DNA of 64,000 nt, from positions 2,028,035-2,092,034 of the forward strand of contig CABFPE010000037.1 in assembly GCA_900660155.1 (NCBI GenBank), read 5' to 3'. Numbering within the stretch: position 1 is the stretch's first letter; each line of letters starts with the position of its first letter. This DNA is from Hofstenia miamia (taxonomy: Eukaryota > Xenacoelomorpha > Acoela > Hofsteniidae). Under the pieces are notes generated by a model. It had not been told where the DNA came from and searched no databases. It was given only the letters and a program-made list of their open reading frames with translations. The translations under genes and the position numbers were made by a program. Positions 13,890-26,098 of this stretch are shown one piece after another.

Positions 13890-13923
<34 letters not shown>
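13890..13923. repeat. (TA)n microsatellite
   Basis: Uninterrupted TA dinucleotide run upstream of RasGRF exon 1. Confidence 0.95.
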
Positions 13924-13925
<2 letters not shown>

Positions 13926-14281
13926 AAGTGCTAAAAAAATTTTAAAATAGTTAATATTTCAATGGGTTACCGAATATAGATTAGAAAAATTCTATAAACT
14001 CCAGGGCTGATTAATAAAGTTCAACTGACCTGAAGTAGCCAGATAATGATTAAAATGTCGGGTGTTGAAATATTCATATTTTTGAGGTTGTTGTTTAAGG
14101 ATATGCATGCTTTGGATGCAGGTTTAGCTGGGTCTGAGAATTAATACTATAATGGTTTTAGTATGTTTTGGTCACCCACGTTCCCGTTGCGTACAGTTGT
14201 TTTCTAAATTTTAATACACGTGTTATATTAGTGATACCTCGTGAAGTGTTGTTTATCATTAACGTTTTGCATTTTGTTTAG

Positions 14282-14377
14282 CTCTCTCTTCTTAAGAAGG
14301 ACATCCAAAGAACAAAAATGATTCATTCACAAACAATCTCAGAATTCGAATGCGAAGAGCTCCGGAAGATTAAAAAG
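14282..14377 (+). CDS. RASGRF: RasGRF exon 1 of window: coiled-coil end before the IQ motif
   Basis: A 32-codon exon, phase 0 at both ends. It follows the acceptor tgtttag and ends AAG before the donor gttgac. It encodes a Lys/Glu-rich helix running from LSLLKKDIQ to EELRKIKK. In human RasGRF1/2 the equivalent place reads EIERLKSEI...IKK and leads straight into VQSF of the IQ motif, which is exactly how the next exon starts. The segment should form the end of the central coiled coil. It is short and less conserved than the DH exons, so the call depends mainly on the phase match and the IKK|VQSF junction. Earlier coiled-coil and PH1 exons were not found upstream. Confidence 0.78.
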
Positions 14378-16467
14378 GTTGACTTTTACTACTTCTGTTC
14401 AACACTTTGTTTTCTATTGACCAATTTAGGACCATTAAAAACGATTCCTTCACTCCAATTCTGGCCTCTTTATATACATTTTTTGAAGGTTTAGCAATTT
14501 ATTCACTGGCATATCCCCTCTTCAAGTATCCAAAGTTGATTGCTTTCGATTAAATTTTAGAATATTTTGTAAAAATTTAACAAACATTAAAAACTAAAAT
14601 GCATCTTAGAGTTCCACTTTTGCAATATTTTGACAAATTCTCAAGGTGTTCGTGACGTGATTAATCACTCACGTCATCGCCACTGAGGAGCCTCAACAAT
14701 TAAAAAATGCTGCTTCTCTATAAGACATTTGTCTGGGCTCGAATATTGAAACTATCTTAAACTAAATGTGTGTGGCCATTTCCAAGTGTCGTCTTAATCA
14801 AAATATAAGAGTTTCGATTAAGTTACCTTTGTTCATTTGCCAAAAATTTACCCAACCAATATTGTAACTACATTTATGGAAGTCATCTTTTGTTTAATAA
14901 ATGATTTCCAACACATTCAGTGCACGAAATAACGCAAAAACTATTCGTATTTGCGTGGTGTTATTTTTTGCAGATTTTGGAAAGTGAACCAATACATGCA
15001 TCAGAATAAAACTGCGCAGGTAGCTAAGCAATTTTTCTGAATTCACTTTGATTTATTTATGGAATTCGATCTATTTTCGAATGATAAATTTAATCATTCT
15101 TTGCAATCCAGTAAGTGTATATTTTCCAGAATTTTGCGGGTTTTCGCGGAGCTTTTGCAAGATTGCCAATTTGGGAATCGACAAATTCTCTATCCTGTAT
15201 TGCGCCATTGATTGCTTTTCGATGGAAGGCTCCTCATTTGTGAAAACTTTGCAGATACAATAACTTTCTATTTAACTTTCTAGTGATACAAAATACTGAC
15301 ATCATTAGCCTCTTTTCATTGATTTAAATGATTCAATCCCATAAAAATAAATGAAAAAACGGTTCCCAATATTTTTAGTATTTCGTAATAAATTATAACG
15401 CATTTAAGAATTTGCAACTTCGTAGTCGATTTTAGGAAATATTTGATACTTGATGTTAGCATTTACAGCTTTGCAGACCTAAACTTCAGCTTAACTACCC
15501 CATGTCTTACCCTAAAACTACTACGCATTATTTTCAATGTTATCATCATTGAACATCTCATTTCACCCATGTTTCAACATTTCTAAACAGCCGAAGTATA
15601 TTGTTTGAAGCTTTGAAAACTCCACTAACACTGAAGAGAGTCTAAGAACCTTTCTTGAAAAACAATTACATCGTTTGAGTCCCGAAGAACCCATACCTTG
15701 ATTTCGTTTGTTTACCTAGAGTCTATTTATTTCATCGAGGTTTCAGCTCTACAATAATGTTATAATTTTATCGTTGAAGAGAAAGAAGGACACCACAATG
15801 ATAAGTTTGGAGGCTACTTTTATATAGTTGTATAAAATAAGCACTATCAGTATTATCGTAAAATTATTCTATATTTATTCCCACTTACAAAGTTAAGAAA
15901 GTGATGAGAGTATTAACTTGATCTTTTCGAATAATCGTGCTTCGTCTGCTATAAGTAGCAATTGATTTTCAAGTTAATCTCTCTGTGCCTGTGTGACAGG
16001 AAGAGTTCGTTGACGCATTCTGATTTCCAGCCATCAACATGTTAATTAAGTTTCTTTCGAGCGACTAAAAGCCGGACGCCATCACTTTCTTTAATGTTAG
16101 TTCCAAGCACAGACTGTTGGCAATACTTTTAACTTAACAATTTCCAAGACTAGTTTTTAAATAAATCATTCCCATTTCACTCACTTTGCATCCCATTTTT
16201 TTCATTTCAATCACTTATGTGGTTCTAAGTCATGTCATGACTTTTCAGTTAATTTTTTTGTCAAATTATAATATATAAAGATGTTTACTTGAATAATTTT
16301 GAATTATACTATTTCAGATTTGGTGAAATTTCTGTTTTCAATATTTTTGATTTCTCAAAAAGTATTTCAATATTTCTGATTCAAAATTGTGTTGTTACAA
16401 TATTGAATTGTATTGGTGCTTTCAACATCCATTACTGGTTTTTGGAGCTTTAGATTGGTGATGTATG

Positions 16468-16498
<31 letters not shown>

Positions 16499-18603
16499 CT
16501 TCTTCTTCGTCTTCTTCCTCTTCTTCCTTTCTCTTCTTCCTTTTCTTCTTCTTCTACAATGAAGACTTTAGTGTCGTTAAACATTTATGTGCATGCATTT
16601 AAACAGCCTGGTACAAAGATTAGATTGATTATTAAAAACATACTGATATTAATCACCTATTGATTTAAGAGAGATCCACGAATTGCTGTTTGCCCTATCA
16701 GAAAATTATTGATGTTAATGATCATTTGATTGGACAGAAATCCATGAATTCAAATCAAAGTCAACGTTTCCGGTCGGGTCAGGTTCGGGTGGCAAACATT
16801 CCTATCTGGTCCGGTCTACGTTTACCTTCATAATATCACTCTCTAGAGCTTTTATAGCCCTATATTTTTATTGAGTGAAAGATATCCTAACTACTTGAAA
16901 TTATTGCCAATTCAAAGGATTTTGTGACTTACCACTTGCGAATTTATATTACGATTTCAACGGATACAATCCTTAACCCTAATACTCGGTGTGGAATGAC
17001 ATTATTGAGTTTTAACTCAATGAACTTGCTGCACTGTTTTTTAGAAACCACAAGCGTTGTCTTGTTTGTTTATCATCAATATGTGTTAAAATTGCCTTTG
17101 AGATTAACACAAATTATGCAAATGCAACTTAAATTCCTAGTGTTTCTATCAAAGCTTTCCAAAGCCTACTGCATCTCTCGGACATTGTCACTGCATTTTC
17201 TATGCTAATTCCGTTTCAACTCTACAGACGTAATTTATAAATTACGCAATCATTTCAAATCTTCTGCATTGTTTTTTCCCCTATCAGTTTTGTTTGCATC
17301 ATTGCTTCAGCTTACAGAGTTGCAATTGGGGTCAGATTAGTATTGTGACCTGTGGGGCCAGAAGCTCAAAATTTGAAATAAATGGCATTCACGCATGCAT
17401 ATATTGTTAATTTATCTAGATGGTTAGACTTTACGTAATTTACATTTCAATTGTCAAATTTCTGATCCATGAGCCTACCCGACCCAACTCGAGCGTTGGT
17501 CAACCATTTTAGTTTATTGTAATTTTTTCAGTGAATTTAGAATCAGTGTTTATGGAGGATTTGTTTGACCGTGTAATGCACGCTATTCCAAATCGCTTTT
17601 ACCAGCTAGTAAAGCACGTCCCCTGTTGTAGTATTAATATTAAAGCATATTCAAAACACTCCATTTTTAAATACTATCAATATTTGCAATAAATCACTTT
17701 GCAATTAACGTTTATTTTTAATTTGAATTATTTATTTTGATATATTCACTAACTACTATGAACAGGTGTTATGTGGCAAACGTTCTCATCACCGGAATTA
17801 ATGAAACATACGATTTTCGTTTGAAGGTGGAATAACTTTTGTAATTTTTCTCTACAACGCTTCCGTGAATTTGCTAAGTAATTACTGTTAACATAAAAAA
17901 TTGAACATGTTACGTGTCATCCGTACTTATTATGTGGGTATGGTTTGGGTAGGTCCCACCCACGTGACTGTGGGTGGTCATTGGTTATGACTTTGGCTGA
18001 GTTTGGGTTGCCAAATTATATAGTATGACAAAGTATTGCGGAAATGTATCATTGAGGTTCAGTTAAAGTTATTGTGAATTTTACAAGGTTATTTGCTTTT
18101 AAATTTAAAAACAAAATTGAACTTGCCAAATGCGCTTCTTTTAGACGGGGATATTATATGAAAAAGAGCTTCAATGTGTGTATATGAAAGCGTCATTTTG
18201 GCATGAGTGCGGCTTAGGCACTGATTTGAACATGGATATGGTTTGCTTTACTAAACAGTTATTTTACAATCCATAAGTTTTTACGTGCCTTAAGCTAGGT
18301 GACCTGATATGGAAGCCATTTTCTTCTGTTAGAGTGATAAAATAGACTTTCTGATGATCAATTTTAAAACCTCTTCAATTTGCAAAACTGCCTGTAAATC
18401 TTTGTTTTTGATGCAAAAGTACGATAACCATTCATGCTCTTGTACATGTACAGCTCCGTGATTTAGCAAGAGCGGCCATCGTAGAATACGGTTGAGGCGA
18501 AACGTACAATATTTGTATACAATTGTCCTTAAACGTACGATTTCTCTAACGAAATAGAAAGCAATAGAATAGAAAATTGGAAGTAATTTTATTCTGAGTT
18601 TAG
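14378..18603 (+). other. RasGRF intron 1 (4.2 kb)
   Basis: GT-AG intron. It contains a (CTT)n tract at 16470-16556 and fragments of GGGTCGGGTC-type repeats near 16770 and 17475. Otherwise AT-rich with no gene. Confidence 0.7.
16470..16556. repeat. (CTT)n microsatellite
   Basis: Run of CTT units with a few CGT, CCT and TTT interruptions at its 3' side. Confidence 0.93.
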
Positions 18604-18857
18604 GTTCAGAGTTTCCTTCGCGGGTGGTTGTGTAGACGCAGATGGAAGAGCATTGTTGCGGAGTACATAGTCTCCCCAATGGCTGATCAAATGCGAAAAA
18701 GGAACCGGTTGGTGTTTAGCATGGTAGAAAATGAGCAGGAGTATGTATGCGAGCTCTCAACACTTGTTAATTGCTTTTTACGCCCTCTAAAAATGGCTGC
18801 CAGTTCGAAGAAACCACTCATAACCCACGAAGACGTCAATTCTATCTTTCTGAACAG
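18604..18857 (+). CDS. RASGRF: RasGRF exon 2: IQ motif and start of DH domain
   Basis: Begins at GTT after the acceptor gagtttag and ends in phase 2 before gtataa. The first residues, [15 protein letters not shown], are the IQ motif that binds calmodulin in RasGRF1/2. The exon then enters the DH domain ([18 protein letters not shown], then [14 protein letters not shown]), which is almost identical to the vertebrate proteins; this stretch is DH conserved region 1. It ends at SIFLN plus two bases of a Ser codon completed by the next exon. An upstream in-frame TAG at 18601 fixes the 5' limit. No other family carries this IQ-DH junction, so identification is secure. Confidence 0.96.
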
Positions 18858-19372
18858 GTATAAAGTACTGCCATTTTTTCAACACAAAGGGGTTCTGCGC
18901 TGAGTGTGTTTGGTTTTCTGTAGGAAGTTTTATCAAAAAATCTATAAGCTTATTTTGGATAGGTTAGGTATGAGGTCTATGGTTCATTTGTTGTATTGAT
19001 GGATGCTGCATTCACACAGATCGCGTAATGTTATTATTGAACTCTGTGTAAAACTTTTATAATTTTTGACATAATTATAAAAGATGGTGAAAAAGAATCT
19101 ATGCATATGTTTTAATTGAACATGTGACAATGATTCAAAATGATTTGCATGTTATTAACACAGTTAAGCAATCAATGCCTGTTTTCACTATAATTTAGTT
19201 ATTGTCCATCATTTTAGTTGAGAGGCATTAAATATTTTAAGATAGTTAAAAATATAGTCACTGTGCGTATTTTCACGCGCATCCGTTTACGCATTGCGGT
19301 TAGTTTTAGCTTGCGATATAGCGCATTGTCGATGTAATTATCATTTGAATCTCATTGCGGTCAATTGTTTAG

Positions 19373-19646
19373 TGAAACAGTTCTTTTCCTTCATCAAATC
19401 TTTCTAAAGGGTTTGAAAGCCCGGCTGGATGCGTGGCCAAAATTGGTGCTTGGCGATTTGTTCGACATGCTGTTGCCAATGTTGAGTATCTACCAGGAAT
19501 ACGTTCGCAATCACCATTACAGTCTACAGGTTTTGACTGAGTGTAAGCAAAGGGCAGAGTTCTCATCTCTCATTCAACGTTATGAGGAGAAAGCGGCCTG
19601 CAATGGCAGAACCCTCGAGACATTTCTTACCTATCCGATGCATCAG
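19373..19646 (+). CDS. RASGRF: RasGRF exon 3: central DH domain
   Basis: The first base completes the split Ser codon (AG|T) to give [11 protein letters not shown], matching SETIMFLHEIF in vertebrate RasGRF. The exon holds 91 further codons and ends in phase 0 at CAG before gtgatt. Recognisable DH blocks are [36 protein letters not shown] and the conserved-region-3 motif [11 protein letters not shown], which forms part of the Rac-binding surface of Dbl-family GEFs. No gaps or stops disturb the alignment, so the exchange domain looks functional at sequence level. Confidence 0.97.
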
Positions 19647-20483
19647 GTGATTTTTTATTGATTCATTTTCATTCTAGCTTTCGAAAAAATCTAAAAATAT
19701 TCAGGAAATCTTAGCTAAATTTACCTTGTCATTTTAATCCAACATTAAGCTGCTTAAGATTTTAAAATTCATTAACAATGTTTATTTCTATTAACCTTAA
19801 ACAGCCTGGCGTCCTTTTTGGGGACATAGTTTAATTCAATGTCAAAAATTTTTATTTAGGCGCATTGCTGTGCCTGAAGTTGTTGAAAAGATCAAAAATC
19901 TTTCTTTGAAAATTTCAAATTTTTGAAAAAGATTTAAATTTTCTCCATACCTGGTGTTCATGTATTTAGAAGGTTTTTAGCCCATGAAGGCAACAAAGAA
20001 CTTTGATTGTTTTTTGATAAGTACAAAGATGTTCCAAACTCATTGAGGTGTGCCGTGCGCAAAGTCAGAGGTCGCGGAGCCTCTATCAAGTGGTGCTTTC
20101 AGATTGAGTACAGCTTTAATAGTTTTTGAGCTATAAGCGTTTAAAATTTTTTTATAGGATCATGAAAATCTTTTCGAAAATTCCTAGCCAGCTTAGGTTA
20201 AAATAAATTTTCCTGCAAAAGCAAGATTTTTTCACAAACTTAATAAGTGATGTTGTTTTTATTGTTTTATGACGTATTTTATTTCATTTCCGGGGGAAAC
20301 TTAACCAGTAGTAGATATTAATTAGTTCCCCAAAGTTCATCTCCGGGGGAATCATGGCATAAGAGTTATTTAAGCTTTAAAAAGATACTGCTTTTAAGAA
20401 AAAACCAATTCTCCCTTCAAAAATTCTGTGTATGTATGTTTTCGTTTGTTACTGTACTTCGTTCTAATGTATTGATATTTTAG

Positions 20484-20594
20484 ATACCTCGTTACATATT
20501 GACTCTTCATGAACTACTGTCTTGCACACCGCATGATCATGTGGAATTGAAGAGCTTGGAGTTTGCTAAAGAGAAGTTAGAGGAATTATCAAAT
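20484..20594 (+). CDS. RASGRF: RasGRF exon 4: end of DH domain
   Basis: A 37-codon exon, phase 0 at both ends, between acceptor gatattttag and donor gtatga. It reads [16 protein letters not shown] and then [19 protein letters not shown]. This completes the CR3 helix pair (PMHQ|IPRYI) and continues the long C-terminal DH helix. Vertebrate RasGRF has [20 protein letters not shown] here, so orthology is clear. Confidence 0.96.
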
Positions 20595-20656
20595 GTATGA
20601 TTTTTTTACATGTTACTATTTTTTTTACTAAATTTGTAATTATAACAGGGTGTAGT

Positions 20657-21000
20657 CAGGATTGGCATCTTTTAAACAGGACCTCTTTAAAGACTGTTTA
20701 AAACAGCTGTTTTTTGCAGAGTTTTTTAAATGTTTTCTTAAATTTATACAGGAAAGTTTGGAAAATAATTTTTGGGATTCATCCATTCGTACTTTTACAA
20801 ACGATTTTCTACCGCAAAAACCTTGAAACTTGGGTTTGTTTACGTGTATGAAACGAGGAATTAATTCTGATAAGTTTTTTACTATATATGTTTTCAGCAA
20901 AATTTTCGTATCTTGAGCTGGTTTTTTCTAAAACCAAAAAACATTGTTTTAAACGTTTAAAAAGTTTGTTTGTAATAAATAAACTTTTTTGCCAACCCTG
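20657..21000. mobile_element. hAT-like MITE
   Basis: 344 bp with ends CAGGATTGGCA and, complemented, CAGGGTTGGCA. The flanks are GGTGTAGT and GCTGTAGT, an 8-bp target duplication matching at 7 of 8 bases, as expected for hAT. No transposase. In the RasGRF intron after exon 4. Confidence 0.82.
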
Positions 21001-21749
21001 GCTGTAGTCAATTCACCATTTTGAGGATAATATCTCTGTCTTGCCGAACTTAAGTTTTTCAAAGTGATAAAAAATTCTAATCTAAATTTAACTTATTAAT
21101 TATTGTATCCGAGAATAGACATATACTCTTTAAGCAATTTCTCAGTATTCAATATTTGTCAAATACAGTTGTTGCATAGTTGCGTCAACCCTGCAATATA
21201 TGGCCTTCGGGGTATTGAAAATTATCGCGGTTACCAATATTAAGTAAACTCAAATACTGGAACTATTTTTAATCAAGTAATCAGAAAAAACAAGTATTTC
21301 ATATCATCTTCAATAATTATATTGTATTTATAGCTAACAAACGAATGCTAGTTGTTTAAGTGGGCTTAAGATTAGTCATGATTTACTAAAAAATCTTTTA
21401 CCTGCTGCTGATGTAGTTGGTACAGCCTGAGTATCTATGTCTAAATTGGCCACTGTAGAATAAGTGATATTTTTGCATCCAACTGTCTGAAACCTAAATT
21501 CAATAATGCAGCAAGTCAATTAAGACATCAAGTAATTGTAAATATTTCTGAGAAATGACAAGTATGTATTTTCAAGTAACAGCTATCGGTATACTCAATT
21601 GCAATCCTTGAGCATTAATTACTTGAGCAATATCCTTACATCTGATAGTTGCTAAGACATTTTGGAGGTATTATCGATCAGTTTTGCCTTGTTATGTCAG
21701 TGGGCTGAATATAGCAGATGGTAAAACGTAAAAGTCGTTTACGAATCAG

Positions 21750-22519
21750 CAGGGCTTCTCAATTTGCTGTTAACAGCTAAAGAAGCTGTTAACAGCAAAC
21801 AGCAATCCTTTTGCTGTTAACAGCTTCGATTTTTTCTTACATAGTCCTTATAAAAAATTTGTAGATAGACTCTTAGATTGCATTGATAGGAGCAGGGGCA
21901 TAAGCTGTTTTTTTACTGTCTTCATCATATGAAAATATTGAAATAAATAGAGTCTAAAAATGCATTTTCCGACTTAGTTTATAAAATTTTTTTTATCGAA
22001 CATTTTTTGATTTAACCAATCAGTTTTGAAACCTGACGTGGGGACATTTCATCATGACTCCCCTTGTGTACACCATTGGATAAGAAAAAATAACATCGTT
22101 TTTAAACAGAGTTAAACGAAAAGCAATGTACTGTGAAAGAAACTATTAAAAACAACTACTAAACAAAATAATCTGTTATAATAACCGATGCTTTGTAAAT
22201 ATTTTGAAAATTTTTGAAGACGATAAAGAGTGAGAAATGATAACTTTTAAATGCGTACATCACACAACAAAATTGATAAGTGAATCACAAAAAAGGATGA
22301 ATATTCATGAATATCAAAATATAAAATATAATTGATAAATTGATTTACCCTCTATCGATGGGGTTTGCTGATTACTTGGGGCTTCAATTATCAATGATTA
22401 CAGCACTGGTCTGAATTCTTGTGCGTCTTTGATGGGCTGTTGAGGAGCTTGAAAACACTGATTGTTTTAAACAGCACTTGTTTGCTGCTTGCTGTAAAAG
22501 CTTGCTGTTGGGAGTCTTG
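21750..22519. mobile_element. hAT-like MITE carrying a nested element
   Basis: 770 bp beginning CAGGGCTTCTCAATTTG; the right end, complemented, is CAAGACTCCCAACAG. The flanks CGAATCAG and CGAATAAG match at 7 of 8 bases. The subterminal regions are full of GCTGTTAACAGC-type palindromes. A second element is inserted at 21893-22078. Confidence 0.75.
21893..22078. mobile_element. hAT-like MITE nested in another
   Basis: Similar to the element at 32563-32774 over its right half (shared TTGAAA, ACCTGACG, GGGGACATT and a C-rich end finishing CCATTG). Flanks GATAGGAG and GATAAGAA match at 6 of 8. It lies wholly inside the 21750-22519 element, so it inserted later. Confidence 0.65.
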
Positions 22520-22569
22520 CGAATAAGTATAAAATAGCTTGTCACCTTTCTAAAATGTACATTAGACAT

Positions 22570-24127
22570 TTTAAAAGATTAATAGTTTAAAGGTGATATA
22601 AGGCTTTGGTATATTCTCAATTCCATACATAGCCTGTTTGAAAAAAGTTTATTGCGGTGTTTCTTGAAACTTCCTTGTATGGAATAGTTGGTTTTTCATT
22701 AGTGAATCTTGCTACCTGTATAAGACAAACTTTGTAACCATGTGAAGTAAAAAAGATACTTAAAGGTTTAGAAACAGCATTCTTTATTCTACATCTTCTA
22801 TAGATGTCATGGCGTCGTAAGAATGGAATAGATTATGGTGCTTTGCTATTAACTTATAAAAATCGTAAGGCATTTGGAGAACACAGAATTTCTTTAATGT
22901 GGCCCGATTCCCCTTGTCATTACATTCAAATTTGTAGTTAATTATTTAAATGCGTTTCATGTAATTTCATTGCATTGGTAGGAAATTTCGTAATGAGATT
23001 CGTAAACCTATTAATCTTATTTTCTATTATTTTATCAAGGTATTGATAAGAATCAGTTTGAAAATTTAGCAAGATATCCCTTAGATCTATTTTGACAATT
23101 TTTTAAATAAAATCATCCAGTATGCTAAAAGAACACCTTGAAAACAATACCACCTGGTGTAGGAAGCAATAACTGTTTATTAAAAGTTCAACATGTTCCC
23201 TCGTTTTTTGCACTTAATAATTTGGTAATTACAACCATAAAATCTGCAGCTCCGTCTATTTTGGATAAAATTCAGATTTATTGTGGATTTTATCTTTTAT
23301 GACACAATATTTGCTTGCATGATGTGTTTGTGTAATTATGACATTGACATTTTGGTACGTATTTTATCTTTCTACAATTTATTTCTCATAATATGCTTTT
23401 CATTTGCATATGAAGAACCTAATTTGCTATTTAAAAAAATGCAGCAGTACATCTCTAAAGCGTGTGCAGTACGTAATTTTTTCACAAATTTCCTACATCG
23501 AAGACTTGATTATTCTCATTGTTGGTGTAATAGCTTTAATAAAATAGTAAAAATATATTTAGTGAAGTTTGGTTCAAGGTTAATAAGGTATTTTGTTTTT
23601 CAAATTTTCTACAAACGCTTGTTGATTAAGTAACGTAATATTTTGCGCTATTATACTTTTGTTTGCGTGCATTGCGCCACTTTTTGAAATTTATTTCTTT
23701 GTGAGTGGAATTCAACGAAGTATTGTTCGTTTCTACCTTGAATTTCTCTCAATCAATAGAGTACTTACTACGAAAAAGAATATTTCCTTAAAAAGTGGTT
23801 GACAAAAACCTTCCATTATGTAGAGAGTGTTGTCTCTAGATCAGAGATTCCCATTGCGGGTGAAGTTTACCCAAGGGTGAATTTCAGAATTTAAGCGAAT
23901 CAATTATGACCTTGGTGCAAAGGTCTACTGGAGCTGCGTTTTTTATACATGTATGTTTTTTCTTAAACAAATGATTCATAATATTGAAGGTATTTTAAAA
24001 TTTTCCACTTTTTTGATGATCTTCAATTTGTTCTTCAATGATGGTTGCTGTTGTTTCCTATAAATTTCTTTGAAATCTTAATGTAGTATACATATATATT
24101 TTGAAACTACTTGTTTATATATATATA
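22570..24127. other. Intron DNA, nothing recognised
   Basis: AT-rich part of the RasGRF intron between exons 4 and 5. A 116-codon frame at 23283-23633 (+) is hydrophobic and AT-driven, without family features. Confidence 0.4.
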
Positions 24128-25425
24128 CAGGGTGCGGAGAAAGTACCCGATCATTTAAAAATGTTAATTTAATGAGTTGTGATGGGGGAAATAAAACAAA
24201 ATTTATTACAAATTATCTCAATAAATCCATTTAACAGTTCTACCAATTATTTTTCAATATGACCACCTTTGGCGACGATTACTCTCTCGAGTCTACCTCT
24301 AAAGCTCTTTACTGCGGCACGGAACGTTTCTTGTGGAATTTTGGCCCATTGTCGCGCGAGGGACTTCTTCAGTGATTCCGTACTATCATGAGCTGTAGCG
24401 CACGCTTCCTTCTCCAAGATGGACCACACACAAAAGTCCAGAGGATTCAGGTCAGGCGATGAAGGAGGCCACAATTCCTTCCTCCAAAACGCAGGAAAGT
24501 GACGCTCACACCAATCCTGAGTTTTATTCGCTGTGTGCGATGGCGCACCGTCCTGTTGAAAGGTAAAACGCCTATCTTTGAAGTGCTTCTTCATCTCGAC
24601 TTGTACTGGAGTCCAAATATCCTCGATATACGATTTTGCGTTAATTTTAGCGCCCTCTTTGACGAAAATCAGAGGAGATTTCCAACTCTCAGAGATGGCA
24701 GCCCAAACCATCACAGAGGCAGGCTTTTGGAGACGGTAAACAGTCTTTATGGATGGAGGGATACTGTCAGCACTTTTTGCCAAAATTTTGTTGTTGTGGG
24801 AGTTGAATTTGGCCCCCACTGTGAAAATTTTCTCATCCGAAAAGACGATCTCACCAGCCTGCATGCCATCTTTCATTGCATTCAAAAGAATCTTTGATCT
24901 ATCCAGCCTCTTCTGTTTCTGCAAGTCCATGAGCTGTTGCCTGTTGGTCATTTTGTAAGGGGACAACTTGAGGTCTTCTTTGACGATGGTTCTCACAGTT
25001 TTTTCGTTAATATCCAAACTCTTAGCCATCTTTCTCATGCTCCGCTTGGGGTCCCTCCTTATCCGCTCCCTAATGCATTTGATTTTGGTTGGAGTGCGTG
25101 CAGTGCGAGGTCGTCCACACCTGGCTCGATCACCTGTTGTCCCCAGTTCTTGGTAACGTTTAACAGCATCTCTAACAGTCGATTTTGGTGCTTTTAACTC
25201 CTTAACAATCTCTGGATTTGTCTTTCCCGCGCAGTGTAAGTGAATAATAGCCTCACGTTGACTCATTTTTACAAAAGACACTGCTAATTTATCAAATTTT
25301 AGACCTGTAACATTAAAGTATATGATTATAGGAAGAGAATGAGATATAAATCGATAAATTTAATAAATAAATAATATCTTTAATGTAAAAAATAAAAATG
25401 GGTCGGGAACTTTCTCCGCACCCTG
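24128..25425 (-). mobile_element. Intact mariner element, DD37D (maT-like)
   Basis: A 1,298-bp element with terminal inverted repeats that begin CAGGGTGCGGAGAAAGT at the left and end in its complement at the right; over the first 22 bases only position 18 differs. It is flanked by TA on both sides, the duplication of the usual mariner target, and sits inside a (TA)n tract. It carries a single uninterrupted transposase gene on the minus strand. It lies in the RasGRF intron between exons 4 and 5, in antisense orientation, 111 bp before exon 5. Near-identical ends and an open gene suggest recent activity. Confidence 0.96.
24247..25266 (-). CDS. Mariner transposase, DD37D type
   Basis: A 339-residue protein starting at the first ATG (MSQREAIIHLHCAGKTNPEI); an in-frame GTG lies five codons earlier but has no ATG. 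The N-terminus is a paired-type helix-turn-helix region that binds the inverted repeats, followed by the linker motif GRPRT and a second HTH (SMRKMAKSLDINEKTVRTIV). The DDE catalytic core has Asp in VFSDEKIF (residue 144), Asp in QQDGAPSHT (239) and Asp in SPDLNPLDF (277). The last two are 37 residues apart, giving DD37D, the spacing of maT-type mariners rather than DD34D mariners or DD34E Tc1. It catalyses cut-and-paste transposition into TA. Full family length and all three Asp present: likely functional. Confidence 0.95.
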   Translation of the reverse strand: MSQREAIIHLHCAGKTNPEIVKELKAPKSTVRDAVKRYQELGTTGDRARCGRPRTARTPTKIKCIRERIRRDPKRSMRKMAKSLDINEKTVRTIVKEDLKLSPYKMTNRQQLMDLQKQKRLDRSKILLNAMKDGMQAGEIVFSDEKIFTVGAKFNSHNNKILAKSADSIPPSIKTVYRLQKPASVMVWAAISESWKSPLIFVKEGAKINAKSYIEDIWTPVQVEMKKHFKDRRFTFQQDGAPSHTANKTQDWCERHFPAFWRKELWPPSSPDLNPLDFCVWSILEKEACATAHDSTESLKKSLARQWAKIPQETFRAAVKSFRGRLERVIVAKGGHIEK

Positions 25426-25536
25426 TATATATATATATATATATATAGTTATTCATGTAAATAAGTACTAAGGATGTTAGAATTTAATTTGGAAAATATA
25501 TTCAGTGATTATCGATAAAAGAAACCATATTTTTAG

Positions 25537-25654
25537 GTGATGCATGATGAAGTAAGTGAAACAGAAAATATTCGTAAAAACCTGTCTATTGAAAGAACTA
25601 TCTTCGAGGGATGTGATATTCTTCTCGATGTACAACAAATCTTCATCCGCCAAG
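25537..25654 (+). CDS. RASGRF: RasGRF exon 5: DH-PH2 connecting helix
   Basis: Starts [20 protein letters not shown] after the acceptor catatttttag and ends in phase 1 (G|gtaagt). The sequence is the DH-PH connecting helix, followed by [17 protein letters not shown], the first strand of the second PH domain. It is nearly identical to RasGRF1/2 ([20 protein letters not shown]). A mariner element ends 111 bp upstream, so this exon's acceptor and branch-point region lie next to a recent insertion. Confidence 0.96.
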
Positions 25655-26098
25655 GTAAGTCAGTTCTTTTATTCAAGTATAAAAAGGTTTGCTTTCAATT
25701 ATAAATTCTATTGTTTGGATTGTGCGGATTGAGATTGCAAGGTTTTAATCGGGCTTAATTCAATGAGTGAAGTTGTTCTAGATCAAAGAAATATTTGAAT
25801 TCTTGTTTTCAAGCTATTAAATATGCTCTTATGTTTTAATTTAAAAATAGTTTGCAAAAATTTAAGTTTCAAGCATCATGGTGTATGTTTATTGGCTAAT
25901 AAATAGTAGGCAGTGTTAATTTCCAAAATTTATATGTTTGTGTCATTTTGGTACTGTTTTATTTAAATTTAGCATGAGAAATATGTAATAAAATGTATCG
26001 CTTTTTTCAATTAACCAAATATGTCCTATAGGTTACACTAGTGCAAATAAATATGTATAACTTTAATGGCTTTTTGAGCAAAAGATTCTGTTCGAGAA

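Noticed and set aside
18329-18679. A 116-codon minus-strand frame
   Set aside because: It overlaps RasGRF exon 2 in antisense and shows no family features.
24499-25197. Several + strand open frames
   Set aside because: They are shadows of the mariner transposase on the opposite strand.
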